DNA from: Nitrospirillum viridazoti
GTDB taxonomy: Bacteria; Pseudomonadota; Alphaproteobacteria; Azospirillales; Azospirillaceae
Assembly: GCF_007827975.1 (NCBI RefSeq)
Contig: NZ_VITT01000005.1
Reading direction: 5' to 3' (one strand)
DNA length: 64,000 nt
In this document: positions 29,888-39,403 of the stretch, piece by piece
Position numbering within the stretch: position 1 is the stretch's first letter
Layout of the letters: each line of letters begins with the position of its first letter
Made by a program: the position numbers and the translations under genes
The notes under the pieces: model-generated
The model's input: the letters and a program-made list of their open reading frames with translations, nothing else
Databases searched by the model: none
What the model was told of the DNA's origin: nothing

Positions 29888-32800
29888 ATGTCCGACACCC
29901 CCTCACCGCCCGGTCCCGCCCCCGCCCCGCCGCCCCCGCACCGTCCCTGGGGACGGCGCCTGCTGTCAGCCGGCCATGTCGCGGCCTTCGCCATCCTGGG
30001 CATCGTCGCCGGCCTGGCCGCCGCGGTGGGCATATGCCTGTGGTGGATGGACACGGGCTCCGGCCGCGCCTTCGCCACCCGCCAGGCGGAGGCCAATGTG
30101 CCGGGCCTGAAGGTGGAGGGCCTGTCGGGCCTGCCCTTCCACCCCCGGGTGGCGCGCGCCACCCTGGTGGATTTGATCACGGGCAAGCCCTGGCTGCTGG
30201 TGGAGGATGCGGCGCTGGACTGGCGGCTGCTGCCCCTGGCCCACCGCGAACTGGCCGTGGATGCGCTCAGCGCCCGGCGCATCTGGGTGGCCCAGCCGGC
30301 CCCGTCGCTGGAGCCGCCGCCGGACGGCACGGTCAAGGACGACGCCAATCCCCTGACCCTGCCCTTCAGCATCACCGTGGCCCGCCTGGGCCTGCCGCGC
30401 ATCGAGCTGGCGCCCAGCCTGGCCGGCGGCCAGGGGGCGGCGCTGTCCACCAGCGGCACGGTGCGGCTGGGCCCCAACCTGGACGGCGATAGCCGCCTGA
30501 CCCTGACCCAGCTGGACGGCGGGGCCGCCCATGGCGAGCTGACCGCCCGCTTCACCGCGCCCGGCCCGACCAGCCCCGGCAGCCTGACCCTGGAGCTGCG
30601 GGGGCAGGAGGAGGCGGGCGGCCTGGTGGCCCGCCTGGCTGGCCACCCTGAACTGGGCCCGCTGACCCTGGACCTGACGGGCAGCGGGCCGCTGGACCAG
30701 TTCCAGGCGCACCTGGACCTGAAGGAGACGCCGCAGGCGGCCAAGGCCGCCGATGGCGCCACCGTCACCCCGCGCACCGTGGCCCTGGTGGCCGACGTGG
30801 GCCTGGCCCGGCCCAAGGGCAAGGCCAAGCGCGTCACCCTGGACCTGAAGGCCGCCCCCGGCCGCCTGCTGCCCGACAATCTGGCATGGATGGCGGGCGA
30901 CGCCGCCACCCTGCAGACGGCCGCCACCCTGGCCGATGACGGCACCATCACCCTGGAAAGCCTGGATTTGGCCGCCGCCTTCGGTCGCGTGACCGCCAAG
31001 GGCAGCCTGAAGGACAAGGGCGGCGACCTGACCCTGCGGCTGGTGCCGGCGGCACCGGAGGCCCTGTCCCCCGCCGTGCCCGGCCTGGCGCTGGGCAAGC
31101 TGGACGCCGTGCTGCACACCACCGACCCGGCGGCGGGCAAGGCCGGCGCCAAGAAGCAGCGCGTGGTGACCGCCGACCTGACGGTGGAGGAACTGGGCTA
31201 CAACGGTGCCCATGTGCGCCACCTGACCGCCACCACCAGGCTGCAGGAGGATGGCACCCGCCTGCTGCTGGACCTGACGTCCAAGCTGCAGGGCCTGGAT
31301 GCGCCCGGGCTGCCCCCGGCCCTGACCGACCATGCCGACCTGGCCCTGACCGGTGCGCTGGACCGCGCCAGCGGCAACATCCAGGTGGACAAGCTGGACC
31401 TCACGGGCGGCATCGGTCACCTAACCGGCAGCGGCAGCGCCCTGGCCTGGGGCCGCCAGGCCAAGGGCAGCCTGAAGCTGGCCGATGGCGAGCTGGCCAC
31501 GCTGATGGCCCTGGCCAATGTGGGCGGCACCGGCGGCAAGGAACCACCCAGCGCGAAGCCGGCGCCGGAGGACATCATCACCGGCCACGTGGCGGCGACG
31601 GTGGAGGGCACGGTGGCCGATGGCGTGGCCGAGGGCACGTTGTCCGTGCAGGCGACCGACCTGCGCACCGGCCAGCCGACGGAGGACGCGCTGCTGGCCG
31701 GCCGGGCGGAGATCAGCGGCAAGGTCCGCGCCACCCTGGACGGCAAGGACGTGGCGGTCACCCCGCTGACCGTGCGCACCGGCGCCGTCGACCTGGCGGG
31801 CAACGTCACGCTGAAGGACAACACCCTGACGGCCGACCTGAAGGGCAGCGGCCAGGTGGTGGGCAACCCGGCCAGCGTGGCCGCCCACATGGTCAAGACG
31901 GGCCCCCGCCTGACCGTGCGCGACCTGGCCGCGGCATTGGGCCCGAACAAGCTGGAGGGCGGGCTGGACGCCGACCTGGACCGGCAGCTGGCCACCGGCA
32001 AGCTGGCCGCCACCTTCCCCGACCTGTCCAGTCTGGGCGCCCTGGCCGGCGTGCGCCTGGCGGGCCGCGCCAAGGCCGACATCGTGCTGGGCGCCGCCGC
32101 GCCCGCCCCGGCGCCCACGCGCCCCGTCCGGCAACCCAAGACGAAGAAAGGCCAAGCAGCCCCGCCGCCGCCCGCGCCCGCCAGGGGCGCCACCCAGGGC
32201 GTGGACTTGAAGGTGGTGCTGGACGAGCTGGTGGTGGAGGACCAGCGCATCCACCAGGCCACCTTGACCGGCCATGTCGATGACGTGCTGGGCAGCCCCC
32301 GCCCCAACGTCACCCTGGCGGCCGACGGCATCGAGGCCGGCCAGGTGCTGGTCAACAAGGTGACCGCCGCCTGGCGCGGCACGCTGGGCGAGGGCGACAT
32401 CACCCTGGCCCTGGACGGCACCACCGGCGTGGGCAGCGTGGGCCACCGCCGCGCCTTCCAGGTGGAAAGCGCCGGCCACCTGACCCAGGCGCCGGAGCCC
32501 AGATCGCCCAAGGAGGCGCGAGGGCCCACCGTGGCGCGGCTGGACCAGCTGGACGGCCGCCTGGACCAGACCACCCTGAAGCTGGCCGCCCCCGCCACCA
32601 TCACCGTGGCCAAGGGCAGCGTGGCGGTGAAGGGCCTGGACGTGGCGCTGGGCACCGGCCGCATTCGCGCCGACCTGGCGCTGAACGGCAAGGAGGTGAC
32701 GGCGCAGGTGGAGGCGACGGCCCTGCCGCTGGCGCTGGCCGCCCTGGCCGACCCGGCGCTGACGCTGGCCGGCACCCTGGACGCCAAGGTCACGGCCAGC

Positions 32801-34501
32801 GGCACCGCCGCCAACCCCACGGCCGACGCCACCGTCAGCATCCACGGCCTGTCCATGCAGCAGCTGGCCGTGACCCTGGACAGCGGGGCGACCGAGGCGC
32901 CGGGCGCCGCGCCCGAGGCCACATCCGACGGCAAGCCGGCCACCAGCGCCACCGTCGCCAACAACCCGGCCAACGCCACCGGCGCCGACACCACCCCCAC
33001 CAAGAAAAAGACGCTGGAGGTCAAGAACAGCGCCGACCGGCGGCTGAACGCCGACGCCACCCTGACGGCTGCCTGGCGCGGCGGGCGGCTGCGCAGCACC
33101 CTGGCGGCCCGTACCGCCGACGGGGCCGTGGACCTGAATGCCGAGGCCGACACGCCCCTGGCGCTGAACCCGGAGACGATGTCGCCGGTGATCCAGGGGC
33201 CGGTCAGCGCCAAGATCAACGGCCGGACGGAGCTGTCGCGCTACAACGACTTCCTGGCGGCCTCGGCCCAGCGCATGGGCGGCAAGGTCTCGGTCGACCT
33301 GGCGGTGGCCGGCACGGTGGCGGATCCGAAGGTCACCGGTTCGGTCGACCTGATCGACGCGAAGTATGAGAACGGCGGCACCGGCACCCAGATCTTCGGC
33401 CTGAACGCCCATCTGGTGGGCGACGCGCGCGGCCTGGCGGTGGAGAAGTTCCACGGCGACACGGCCGACGGCGGTGCTGTGGATTTGAGCGGCCGCATCA
33501 ACCTGGGCGATCCCAACGCGCAGGAAAAGGCGCCCGTGCTGGACCTGCACGTCACCACCAGCAACGCCCGCCTGCTGCGTACCGACCCCATCACCGCCTG
33601 GGTGGACAGCGACCTGACGCTGAAGGGCCTGATGAACAAGCCGGACCTGGCCGGCACCGTGCGCCTGCGCGAGACCTGGGTGGGCCTGCCGGACAAGCCG
33701 CCGGCCGACGTGGCCGACCTGCCCGTGCGCTACGTCAACGGCCGGCCGCGCCAGCCCCAGGGCCAGATGTCGGCCGCCGGTGGCGGCTTGCTGGTCCATC
33801 TGAAGGTGGACATCAAGGCGCGCAACCGCATCTACGTCCAGGGCCGGGGCCTGACGGCGGAGTTCGCCGCCGACATGCAGGCGCGCGGCACCAGCGCCGA
33901 CCCGCAACTGACCGGCCGGGTCTATCTGGTGAAGGGCGATTTCAGCGCCCAGGGCCAAACCTTCACCCTGACCAAGAGCGACATCACCTTCACCGGCGAC
34001 AGCGACCCCCTGCTGGACATCTCCGCCTCCGCCACCAAGGCGGACTTCACGGCCATCCTGAACATCACCGGCCGCCTGTCCAAACCCACCGTGGCCCTGA
34101 CCTCGGACCCGCCCCGGCCGCAGGACGAGGTGCTGTCCCGCCTGCTGTTCGACCGGCCCATCAGCCAGATCAGCGCGCTGGAGGCCTTGCAGCTGGCGCA
34201 GGGCGTGGCCCAGCTGTCAGGCGTGCTGGGCAGCGGCCCGGGCATCCTGGACAACGTGAAGCGCAACCTGGGCATCGACCGGCTGGAATTCTCCAGCGCC
34301 GCCGTCGGCTCCAGCGCCTTCGGCACGGTCACCGCCGGCCGCTACATCAACAGCCGCACCTATGTCGGCGTCAGCCAGTCGGTGGGCGGCACCGGCACCA
34401 ACGTCACCCTGGAATACGCCCTGACCTCCCGCCTGCGCCTGAACGGCGCCGTCGGCAGCACGGACGACACCGTGGGCCTGAAGTACCAGTGGGATTATTG
34501 A
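29888..34501 (+). CDS. tamB: Translocation and assembly module inner-membrane protein TamB
   Basis: The 1,537-residue protein has an N-terminal membrane anchor (residues about 30-55), then a very long region of repeated beta-strands with Ala/Gly/Asp-rich pseudo-repeats. It ends in the DUF490 domain: PRPQDEVLSRLLFDRPISQISALEALQLAQ, then ILDNVKRNLGIDRLEF, VTAGRYINSRTYVGVSQ and the final NGAVGSTDDTVGLKYQWDY. TamB proteins form a beta-tube across the periplasm for lipid transport and TamA partnering. The length is at the longer end for the family. The start at 29888 is preferred over an in-frame 29432 start, which overlaps tamA. Two antisense long frames here are shadows of GC-rich repeats. Confidence 0.95.
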   Translation: MSDTPSPPGPAPAPPPPHRPWGRRLLSAGHVAAFAILGIVAGLAAAVGICLWWMDTGSGRAFATRQAEANVPGLKVEGLSGLPFHPRVARATLVDLITGKPWLLVEDAALDWRLLPLAHRELAVDALSARRIWVAQPAPSLEPPPDGTVKDDANPLTLPFSITVARLGLPRIELAPSLAGGQGAALSTSGTVRLGPNLDGDSRLTLTQLDGGAAHGELTARFTAPGPTSPGSLTLELRGQEEAGGLVARLAGHPELGPLTLDLTGSGPLDQFQAHLDLKETPQAAKAADGATVTPRTVALVADVGLARPKGKAKRVTLDLKAAPGRLLPDNLAWMAGDAATLQTAATLADDGTITLESLDLAAAFGRVTAKGSLKDKGGDLTLRLVPAAPEALSPAVPGLALGKLDAVLHTTDPAAGKAGAKKQRVVTADLTVEELGYNGAHVRHLTATTRLQEDGTRLLLDLTSKLQGLDAPGLPPALTDHADLALTGALDRASGNIQVDKLDLTGGIGHLTGSGSALAWGRQAKGSLKLADGELATLMALANVGGTGGKEPPSAKPAPEDIITGHVAATVEGTVADGVAEGTLSVQATDLRTGQPTEDALLAGRAEISGKVRATLDGKDVAVTPLTVRTGAVDLAGNVTLKDNTLTADLKGSGQVVGNPASVAAHMVKTGPRLTVRDLAAALGPNKLEGGLDADLDRQLATGKLAATFPDLSSLGALAGVRLAGRAKADIVLGAAAPAPAPTRPVRQPKTKKGQAAPPPPAPARGATQGVDLKVVLDELVVEDQRIHQATLTGHVDDVLGSPRPNVTLAADGIEAGQVLVNKVTAAWRGTLGEGDITLALDGTTGVGSVGHRRAFQVESAGHLTQAPEPRSPKEARGPTVARLDQLDGRLDQTTLKLAAPATITVAKGSVAVKGLDVALGTGRIRADLALNGKEVTAQVEATALPLALAALADPALTLAGTLDAKVTASGTAANPTADATVSIHGLSMQQLAVTLDSGATEAPGAAPEATSDGKPATSATVANNPANATGADTTPTKKKTLEVKNSADRRLNADATLTAAWRGGRLRSTLAARTADGAVDLNAEADTPLALNPETMSPVIQGPVSAKINGRTELSRYNDFLAASAQRMGGKVSVDLAVAGTVADPKVTGSVDLIDAKYENGGTGTQIFGLNAHLVGDARGLAVEKFHGDTADGGAVDLSGRINLGDPNAQEKAPVLDLHVTTSNARLLRTDPITAWVDSDLTLKGLMNKPDLAGTVRLRETWVGLPDKPPADVADLPVRYVNGRPRQPQGQMSAAGGGLLVHLKVDIKARNRIYVQGRGLTAEFAADMQARGTSADPQLTGRVYLVKGDFSAQGQTFTLTKSDITFTGDSDPLLDISASATKADFTAILNITGRLSKPTVALTSDPPRPQDEVLSRLLFDRPISQISALEALQLAQGVAQLSGVLGSGPGILDNVKRNLGIDRLEFSSAAVGSSAFGTVTAGRYINSRTYVGVSQSVGGTGTNVTLEYALTSRLRLNGAVGSTDDTVGLKYQWDY

Positions 34502-34516
34502 GTGGTTGTTCGTTTT

Positions 34517-34566
34517 CCTCAGGCGCCGGCAGGCCCGTCCGGGCCTTTGGCTATCCTTGCTGCGCG
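34517..34566 (+). repeat. Gene-end repeat element, copy B1 (after tamB)
   Basis: Fifteen bases after the tamB stop the plus strand reads CCTCAGGCGCCGG, a GC hairpin with loop GTCC, and TTTGGCTATCCTTGCTGCGC. It shares these blocks with copies at 60932 and others. It is followed by variable GC-rich sequence up to the oppositely oriented copy B2. Confidence 0.7.
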
Positions 34567-34662
34567 CCCCTTTATACTAACTGGGCGGTGCTCGCTGCGG
34601 CGGCCGCGGTCGCGGCCTAGTCGCTACGCTCCAAGCCAAGCGCCAGCGGGCCGCTAGGCCCG

Positions 34663-34759
34663 TAGGACGCGACCGCGTCCGCCGGAGATTTCCGGGGAGC
34701 GAAGTGGACTGGAAATCGAGGAAGCCAAGCCGCCGGATGGCGGCGCCCGGCATCTGAGG
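34663..34759 (-). repeat. Gene-end repeat element, copy B2 (after the LysE gene)
   Basis: Read on the minus strand just after the LysE-gene stop: CCTCAGATGCCGGGCG, hairpin with ATCC loop, GGCTTGGCTTCCTCG, TTTCCAGTCC, CGCTCCCCGGAAA and CTCCGGCGG. It is the near-mirror partner of copy B1, so the tamB/LysE interval holds two convergent elements. Confidence 0.75.
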
Positions 34760-34760
34760 G

Positions 34761-35426
34761 CTATTTACTGATAAAAGCCCCTACCAGATCCTGCAGGTTC
34801 TCCGGCACCAGGGAGAAGAAGCTGAGCAGGGCCATCAGGCCCACCACGCCCAGCACCACGCCCGTGCCCCGGTTGATCCACAGGACCAGGCGCGGGGTGA
34901 AGTGATGGCGGATGAGGAAGGTGCCGCCGCACAGGATGGACCACCAGGTCAGCGAGCCCAGGAACACGCCCAGGGTCATGGTGCCGGCCTTGGCATGGTC
35001 CAGGGCGCCGCCGAAGCCCACCACCACGGTGATGATGCCCATGATGGTGATGGGGTTGGTCACCGTCAGGAACAGGCCGGTGCCGACGGAGCCGATCAGG
35101 TTGCCGGCGTCGGGCGGGGCGTTCTTGCGCTCGTGCGGTTCCTTCAGGAAGGAATGGATCGCGGCCCCCAGCAGGAAGATGCCACCGATGAGGCGCAGTT
35201 CCTTCACGTGGCCCAGGAGGGCGTCCAGGATGGCGTTGACGCCGAAGGCCGCCACGCCGCCGAAGAAGCCGTCGGCCAGGGCGGAGCCGAAGCCGGTGGC
35301 GAGACCCGCGATGATGCCCCGCTCCACCGTCCGCCGGATGCACAGCAGCCCGATGGGGCCGACCGGCGCCGCGATGGCCAATCCCAGGACGATACCCCGG
35401 ATCAACACGCCGAAATCATCGAACAA
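34761..35426 (-). CDS. LysE-family amino-acid exporter
   Basis: The 221-residue protein has the six-helix pattern of LysE/RhtB exporters and begins DDFGVLIRGIVLGLAIAAPVGPIGLLCIRRTVERG. The APVGP and GFGSALADG segments in the first helices are characteristic. It exports amino acids or related compounds from the cytosol; the substrate is not evident. It is a single gene, and a family repeat follows its stop codon directly. Its promoter would lie in the 169-base interval before it, where I see no strong operator. Confidence 0.88.
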   Translation of the reverse strand: MFDDFGVLIRGIVLGLAIAAPVGPIGLLCIRRTVERGIIAGLATGFGSALADGFFGGVAAFGVNAILDALLGHVKELRLIGGIFLLGAAIHSFLKEPHERKNAPPDAGNLIGSVGTGLFLTVTNPITIMGIITVVVGFGGALDHAKAGTMTLGVFLGSLTWWSILCGGTFLIRHHFTPRLVLWINRGTGVVLGVVGLMALLSFFSLVPENLQDLVGAFISK

Positions 35427-35595
35427 TGCGGACTATCCCTGAGAAGTAAGGCAGGCGGCACCCCGGAGGGCTCCGGGCGCGGACGCCGCACTGAACATGG
35501 GGCCGCCCCCGTGATGCAACATCGGCGCACCGGGCGCAACGCCTAAGGCGACCTATCCCCCGTCAGCCGCGATGGGGCTCAGCAAAAATAGGATG

Positions 35596-37539
35596 TCAAA
35601 CCCCGCCGAACAGGTCGCGCACGCCCAGTTCGTCGCCGCGCCGCCGCTCCAGCTCCTGCGAATAGCGGCGCAGGGCGTAGGCTTCGGTCAGGTAGCCGAC
35701 GACGCGGCGGCTGCTGACCCCCTCCACCACCGGCAGGCTGTCGGCGTCCCAGTCGGCGAAGCGCTGCAGGGCCATGCGCACCGACTGGTCGGGCAGCAGG
35801 AAATGCTCTCGATCGCGCGCCAGCTCCGCCGCCCGCTGGTCGGCCGGCAGCTCGTGCTGGGGGTCGTGCACGGCGTTCATGTCCACCCGGCCGGCGAAGG
35901 CGCCGTTGGGATCCAGGGCGAACACCGTCTTGGCGCTGCCGGGCGGGTAATGGCCGCGCAGGGCGCCCAGGCTGATGTCGGCCGGCACCGTCTTGGGGTC
36001 GCCGCGCATCAGCCGGCCCACGGTCATGTCCTTGACCCAGCCGATGTCGTGACCGCCCCGGATCTGCACGCCGCGCTGGTGGAAGCGCCAGGTGGCGAAG
36101 GAATAGCCGAAGGTCTCGCGCACCAGCAGGGTGGAGGCGATGACGCCCATGAGCACACCGGCCGAGGCGCGCAGGTCGCCTGTCAGTTCCAGCACCAGCA
36201 GCACCATGGTCACGGGCGCGCCCACCACGGCGGCGGCGAAGGAGCCCATGCCCACCAGCATGACGGCGGAGCGCTGGGCCACCAGGTCCCAAGGCAGCAG
36301 GGTCCCGATGTCGGACACCATGCTGCCGAACAGGCTGCCCAGCAGCAGCGAGGCGCTGAACAGGCCGCCGCGGAAGCCGGCGCCCAGGCACAGGGCGGAC
36401 GCCACGACCTTGGCCACCAGCATCACGAAGGCCAGGCCCAGGCCGTAGCCATGGTCGAAACCGTACTGCAGGGCACCCTGCCCACCCCCCAGCACACCCG
36501 GAAGCACCAGGGCCATGGGCCCCAGCAGCAGCCCGCCCAGGACGGGATGCAGCGCGCGGGGAATGGGCAGCTGGCGGAACAACCGTTCCGCATGCGTGAC
36601 GGCCTGCATGGTGAGGATGGCCAGGGCCCCGGCGGCCAGGCCGACCAGCAGGAAGGTCGCGAAATCGCCGCCCCGGATCACCGGCGGCTCGGCCAGGATG
36701 AAAAGGGCCGGGCGGTTCAGCGCCATCTGCGCCACCTGGTTCGCGACCACGGCGGCCACGCAGACCGGCGCCAGCGTCGCCATGGTATAAGTGCCGATGA
36801 CCAGTTCGAACGCGTAGAAGGCGCCCGCCAGTGGGGCGGTGAAGGCGGCGGAGATGGCCGCCGCCGCCCCGCATCCCACCAGGGTGCGCAGATCGTTGCG
36901 CCGCAGGTTCAGCCGCCGGCCGAAGTTGGACGCCATGCCCGCACCCGTCTGGGTGAAGGCCGCCTCCATCCCCACCGAGCCGCCGGCGCCATGCGACACG
37001 ACGATGGACAGGGTCAGGCGCAGGCTGTCGCGCAGGGACATGCGGCCGCCATACAGGGCGTTGGCTTCGATGGGGTCGACGGTGTCGCGGGCGCGGCGGA
37101 ACAGCAGGCCCAGGCCGGCCAGCAGGGCGCCGCCCACCACCGGCGCGGCCAGCGCCAGGCTGGACGGGATGAACAGGGCGCTGCTGATGTGATCGCCGAA
37201 CGGCACTTTGAAGGCCAGGCTGTGCAGCGCCAACACCAGGGCGTGCAGTCCCGCCACCGCCAGGCCAACGCCGATGCCCACCGGCACGCTGAGCAAGGCC
37301 AGGGACAGTTCGGAAGAGCGCAGGCCCTTGGGCGTCAGGGCGTGGGTCAGCGCCCGCCAGACCACCGGCAGGCGGCGGCCGGCACGCCGGCGGGGACCAC
37401 CCAGCTGCGTCCCGCCCTGTTGCGGTCCATGGGTGGAGCCCATGGCGGCCGCGGCCGTTCCTTCCGCCTCCGCCTCTGGCGCGGACTCCGGGCCGGAGGG
37501 CGCGGCCGGTGTCTGCGGGGAAGGCGGGAAGGTATCCAT
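35596..37539 (-). CDS. ClC-type chloride channel/transporter with CBS domains
   Basis: The 647-residue protein has an N-terminal Pro/Ala-rich cytosolic stretch, about ten ClC helices and two C-terminal CBS repeats. Visible landmarks are the gating-glutamate loop as GGSVGMEAAFTQ (the usual form is G.EGP), NAPLAG-like TAPLAGAFYAFEL, and the helix-N motif as GAGFRGGLFSAS in place of GxFxP. The CBS pair contains DMTVGRLM and DADSLPVVEG. It would conduct or exchange anions across the inner membrane. The start at 37539 is preferred over 37611. It lies downstream of pstB in the same direction but with its own spacing of 152 bases. Confidence 0.88.
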   Translation of the reverse strand: MDTFPPSPQTPAAPSGPESAPEAEAEGTAAAAMGSTHGPQQGGTQLGGPRRRAGRRLPVVWRALTHALTPKGLRSSELSLALLSVPVGIGVGLAVAGLHALVLALHSLAFKVPFGDHISSALFIPSSLALAAPVVGGALLAGLGLLFRRARDTVDPIEANALYGGRMSLRDSLRLTLSIVVSHGAGGSVGMEAAFTQTGAGMASNFGRRLNLRRNDLRTLVGCGAAAAISAAFTAPLAGAFYAFELVIGTYTMATLAPVCVAAVVANQVAQMALNRPALFILAEPPVIRGGDFATFLLVGLAAGALAILTMQAVTHAERLFRQLPIPRALHPVLGGLLLGPMALVLPGVLGGGQGALQYGFDHGYGLGLAFVMLVAKVVASALCLGAGFRGGLFSASLLLGSLFGSMVSDIGTLLPWDLVAQRSAVMLVGMGSFAAAVVGAPVTMVLLVLELTGDLRASAGVLMGVIASTLLVRETFGYSFATWRFHQRGVQIRGGHDIGWVKDMTVGRLMRGDPKTVPADISLGALRGHYPPGSAKTVFALDPNGAFAGRVDMNAVHDPQHELPADQRAAELARDREHFLLPDQSVRMALQRFADWDADSLPVVEGVSSRRVVGYLTEAYALRRYSQELERRRGDELGVRDLFGGV

Positions 37540-37691
37540 GGTATCGGGGAAATGGGGCCGCGTCCGGTCAGGACAAGGGTGATAGCAGGGGACCGGCCCG
37601 ATATGGACCATAAAAGCGGCGCTTCTATGGAAAAGGGCGGCCGTCCCGGAGGACGCCGCCCTTCAGTCCCGCATCGCGGCCAGCGGCCGGA

Positions 37692-38507
37692 TCAGCCGAA
37701 GCGGCCGGTGATGTACTGCTCGGTCTTCTCTTCCTTGGGCGCGGTGAAGATGGTGTCGGTGGCGCCATATTCCACCAGCTCGCCCAGATACATGAAGGCG
37801 GTGAAGTCGGAAACGCGGGCCGCCTGCTGCATATTGTGCGTGACGATGGCGATGCAGTAGTCGGGCTTCAGCTCATCCACCAGCTCCTCGATCTTGGAGG
37901 TGGAGATGGGGTCCAGCGCCGAGGTCGGCTCGTCCAGCAGCAGCACGGCCGGACGCACGGCCACGGCGCGGGCGATGCACAGGCGCTGCTGCTGGCCGCC
38001 GGACAGAGACAGGCCGCTCTGGCGCAGCTTGTCCTTGACCTCGGTCCACAGCGCGGTCTTGCGCAGCGCCTCTTCCACGCGCACGTCCATATCGGCGCGG
38101 CTCAGCTTCTCATACAGCCGGATGCCGTAGGCGACGTTGTCGTAGATCGACATGGGGAAGGGCGTCGGCTTCTGGAACACCATGCCGACGCGGGCGCGCA
38201 GCAGGTTCAAATCCTGCTTGGGCGACAGCAGGTTCTCACCATCCAGCAGCACCTCGCCCTCGGCCCGCTGGTTGGGGTAGAGGTCGTAGATACGGTTCAG
38301 GATGCGCAGCAGCGTGGACTTGCCGCAGCCGGACGGCCCGATGAAGGCCGTCACCCGCTTGTCGAACAGCGGCAGGTTGATGTTACGCAGGGCGTGGAAG
38401 CCGCCGTAGTAGAAGTTCAGGTTGCGGACGCTGATCTTCTCGCGCATGTCGCCGTCGGTGGCGAGGGCCGCCTGGGACTGTTCCGCCGTCATGGAAAGCG
38501 CGGTCAT
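37692..38507 (-). CDS. pstB: Phosphate ABC transporter ATP-binding protein
   Basis: From the ATG at 38507 the 271-residue protein has Walker A GPSGCGKS (57-64), the phosphate-type stretch ILNRIYDLYPNQRAEGEVLLDGENL, signature LSGGQQQR, Walker B LLLDEPTSALDP and the switch His (VTHNM). It powers PstSCA uptake of phosphate. It starts 5 bases after pstA. The operon reads pstS-C-A-B on the minus strand. The usual downstream phoU gene is not present here; the next gene on this strand encodes a ClC channel. Confidence 0.97.
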   Translation of the reverse strand: MTALSMTAEQSQAALATDGDMREKISVRNLNFYYGGFHALRNINLPLFDKRVTAFIGPSGCGKSTLLRILNRIYDLYPNQRAEGEVLLDGENLLSPKQDLNLLRARVGMVFQKPTPFPMSIYDNVAYGIRLYEKLSRADMDVRVEEALRKTALWTEVKDKLRQSGLSLSGGQQQRLCIARAVAVRPAVLLLDEPTSALDPISTSKIEELVDELKPDYCIAIVTHNMQQAARVSDFTAFMYLGELVEYGATDTIFTAPKEEKTEQYITGRFG

Positions 38508-38512
38508 GGGGA

Positions 38513-39400
38513 TCACTGGCCTTTCTTGGTGCCGATGGAAGCGAGCATGCGGGCGCCGATGTTGAGCGCGAGGATGGCGACCGTGATGAGGAGCGAACCG
38601 CCCCACGCCAGGCGCTGCCAATCCTCATAGGGGCTGAGCGCGAACTGGAAGATGGTGACCGGCAGGTTCGCCATGGGAGCGTTCATGTTGACGCTCCAGA
38701 ACTGGTTGTTCAGGGCGGTGAACAGCAGGGGCGCCGTCTCGCCGCTGATGCGGGCCACGGCCAGCAGGATGCCGGTCATGATGCCGCTGCGGGCGGCGCG
38801 GTAGGTCACCTGCACGATGACCTTCCAGCGCGGGGCGCCCAGGGCGGCGGCGGCCTCGCGCAGGGAACCGGGGACCAGGTTCAGCATGTCCTCGGTCGTG
38901 CGCACCACTACCGGGATGACCAGCACGGCCAGCGAGATGGAGCCCGCCCAGGCGGAGAAGTGGCCCATGGGGACCACGACGATGGTGTAGATGAACAGGC
39001 CGACGATGATGGACGGGGCCGACAGCAGGATGTCGTTGATGAAGCGGGTGACCTCCGCCAGCTTCGTGCCCTTGCCGTATTCCGCCAAGTAGGTGCCGGC
39101 CATGATGCCGATGGGCGTGCCGATGACCATGCCCAGCACGGTCATCACCAGGCTGCCGAAGATGGCGTTCAGCAAGCCGCCGGTGCTGCCCGGCGGGGGC
39201 GTCATCTGGGTGAACAGGCCCAGGCTGATGGCGCTGAGGCCATTGATCAGCAGGACCGCCAGGATCCAGACCAGCCACAGCAGGCCGAAGACGGCGGCGC
39301 CCACGGCCAGGCCCATGGTGATGGTGTTGCCAACCTTGCGGCGCTTATAGCGGCCCATCGCGAAGTTGGTGCCGGGAGGGGAGGTGTCGGTGATGGCCAT
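38513..39400 (-). CDS. pstA: Phosphate ABC transporter permease PstA
   Basis: The 295-residue inner-membrane permease has the BPD_transp_1 pattern: GTYLAEYGKGTKLAEVTRFINDILLSAPSIIVGLFIY, EDMLNLVPGSLREAAAALGAPRWKVIVQVTYRAA (the EAA loop contacting PstB), and GETAPLLFTAL. It pairs with PstC as the transmembrane channel. There is a 3-base gap after pstC and 5 bases before pstB, so translation is coupled. Nothing is unusual. Confidence 0.97.
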   Translation of the reverse strand: MAITDTSPPGTNFAMGRYKRRKVGNTITMGLAVGAAVFGLLWLVWILAVLLINGLSAISLGLFTQMTPPPGSTGGLLNAIFGSLVMTVLGMVIGTPIGIMAGTYLAEYGKGTKLAEVTRFINDILLSAPSIIVGLFIYTIVVVPMGHFSAWAGSISLAVLVIPVVVRTTEDMLNLVPGSLREAAAALGAPRWKVIVQVTYRAARSGIMTGILLAVARISGETAPLLFTALNNQFWSVNMNAPMANLPVTIFQFALSPYEDWQRLAWGGSLLITVAILALNIGARMLASIGTKKGQ

Positions 39401-39403
39401 GGA

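Noticed and set aside
31421..33958. Very long open frames antisense to tamB (845 and 600 residues)
   Set aside because: They mirror GC-rich third-position bias of tamB, have no ribosome sites, and read as low-complexity Gly/Gln/His or Ser/Arg text.
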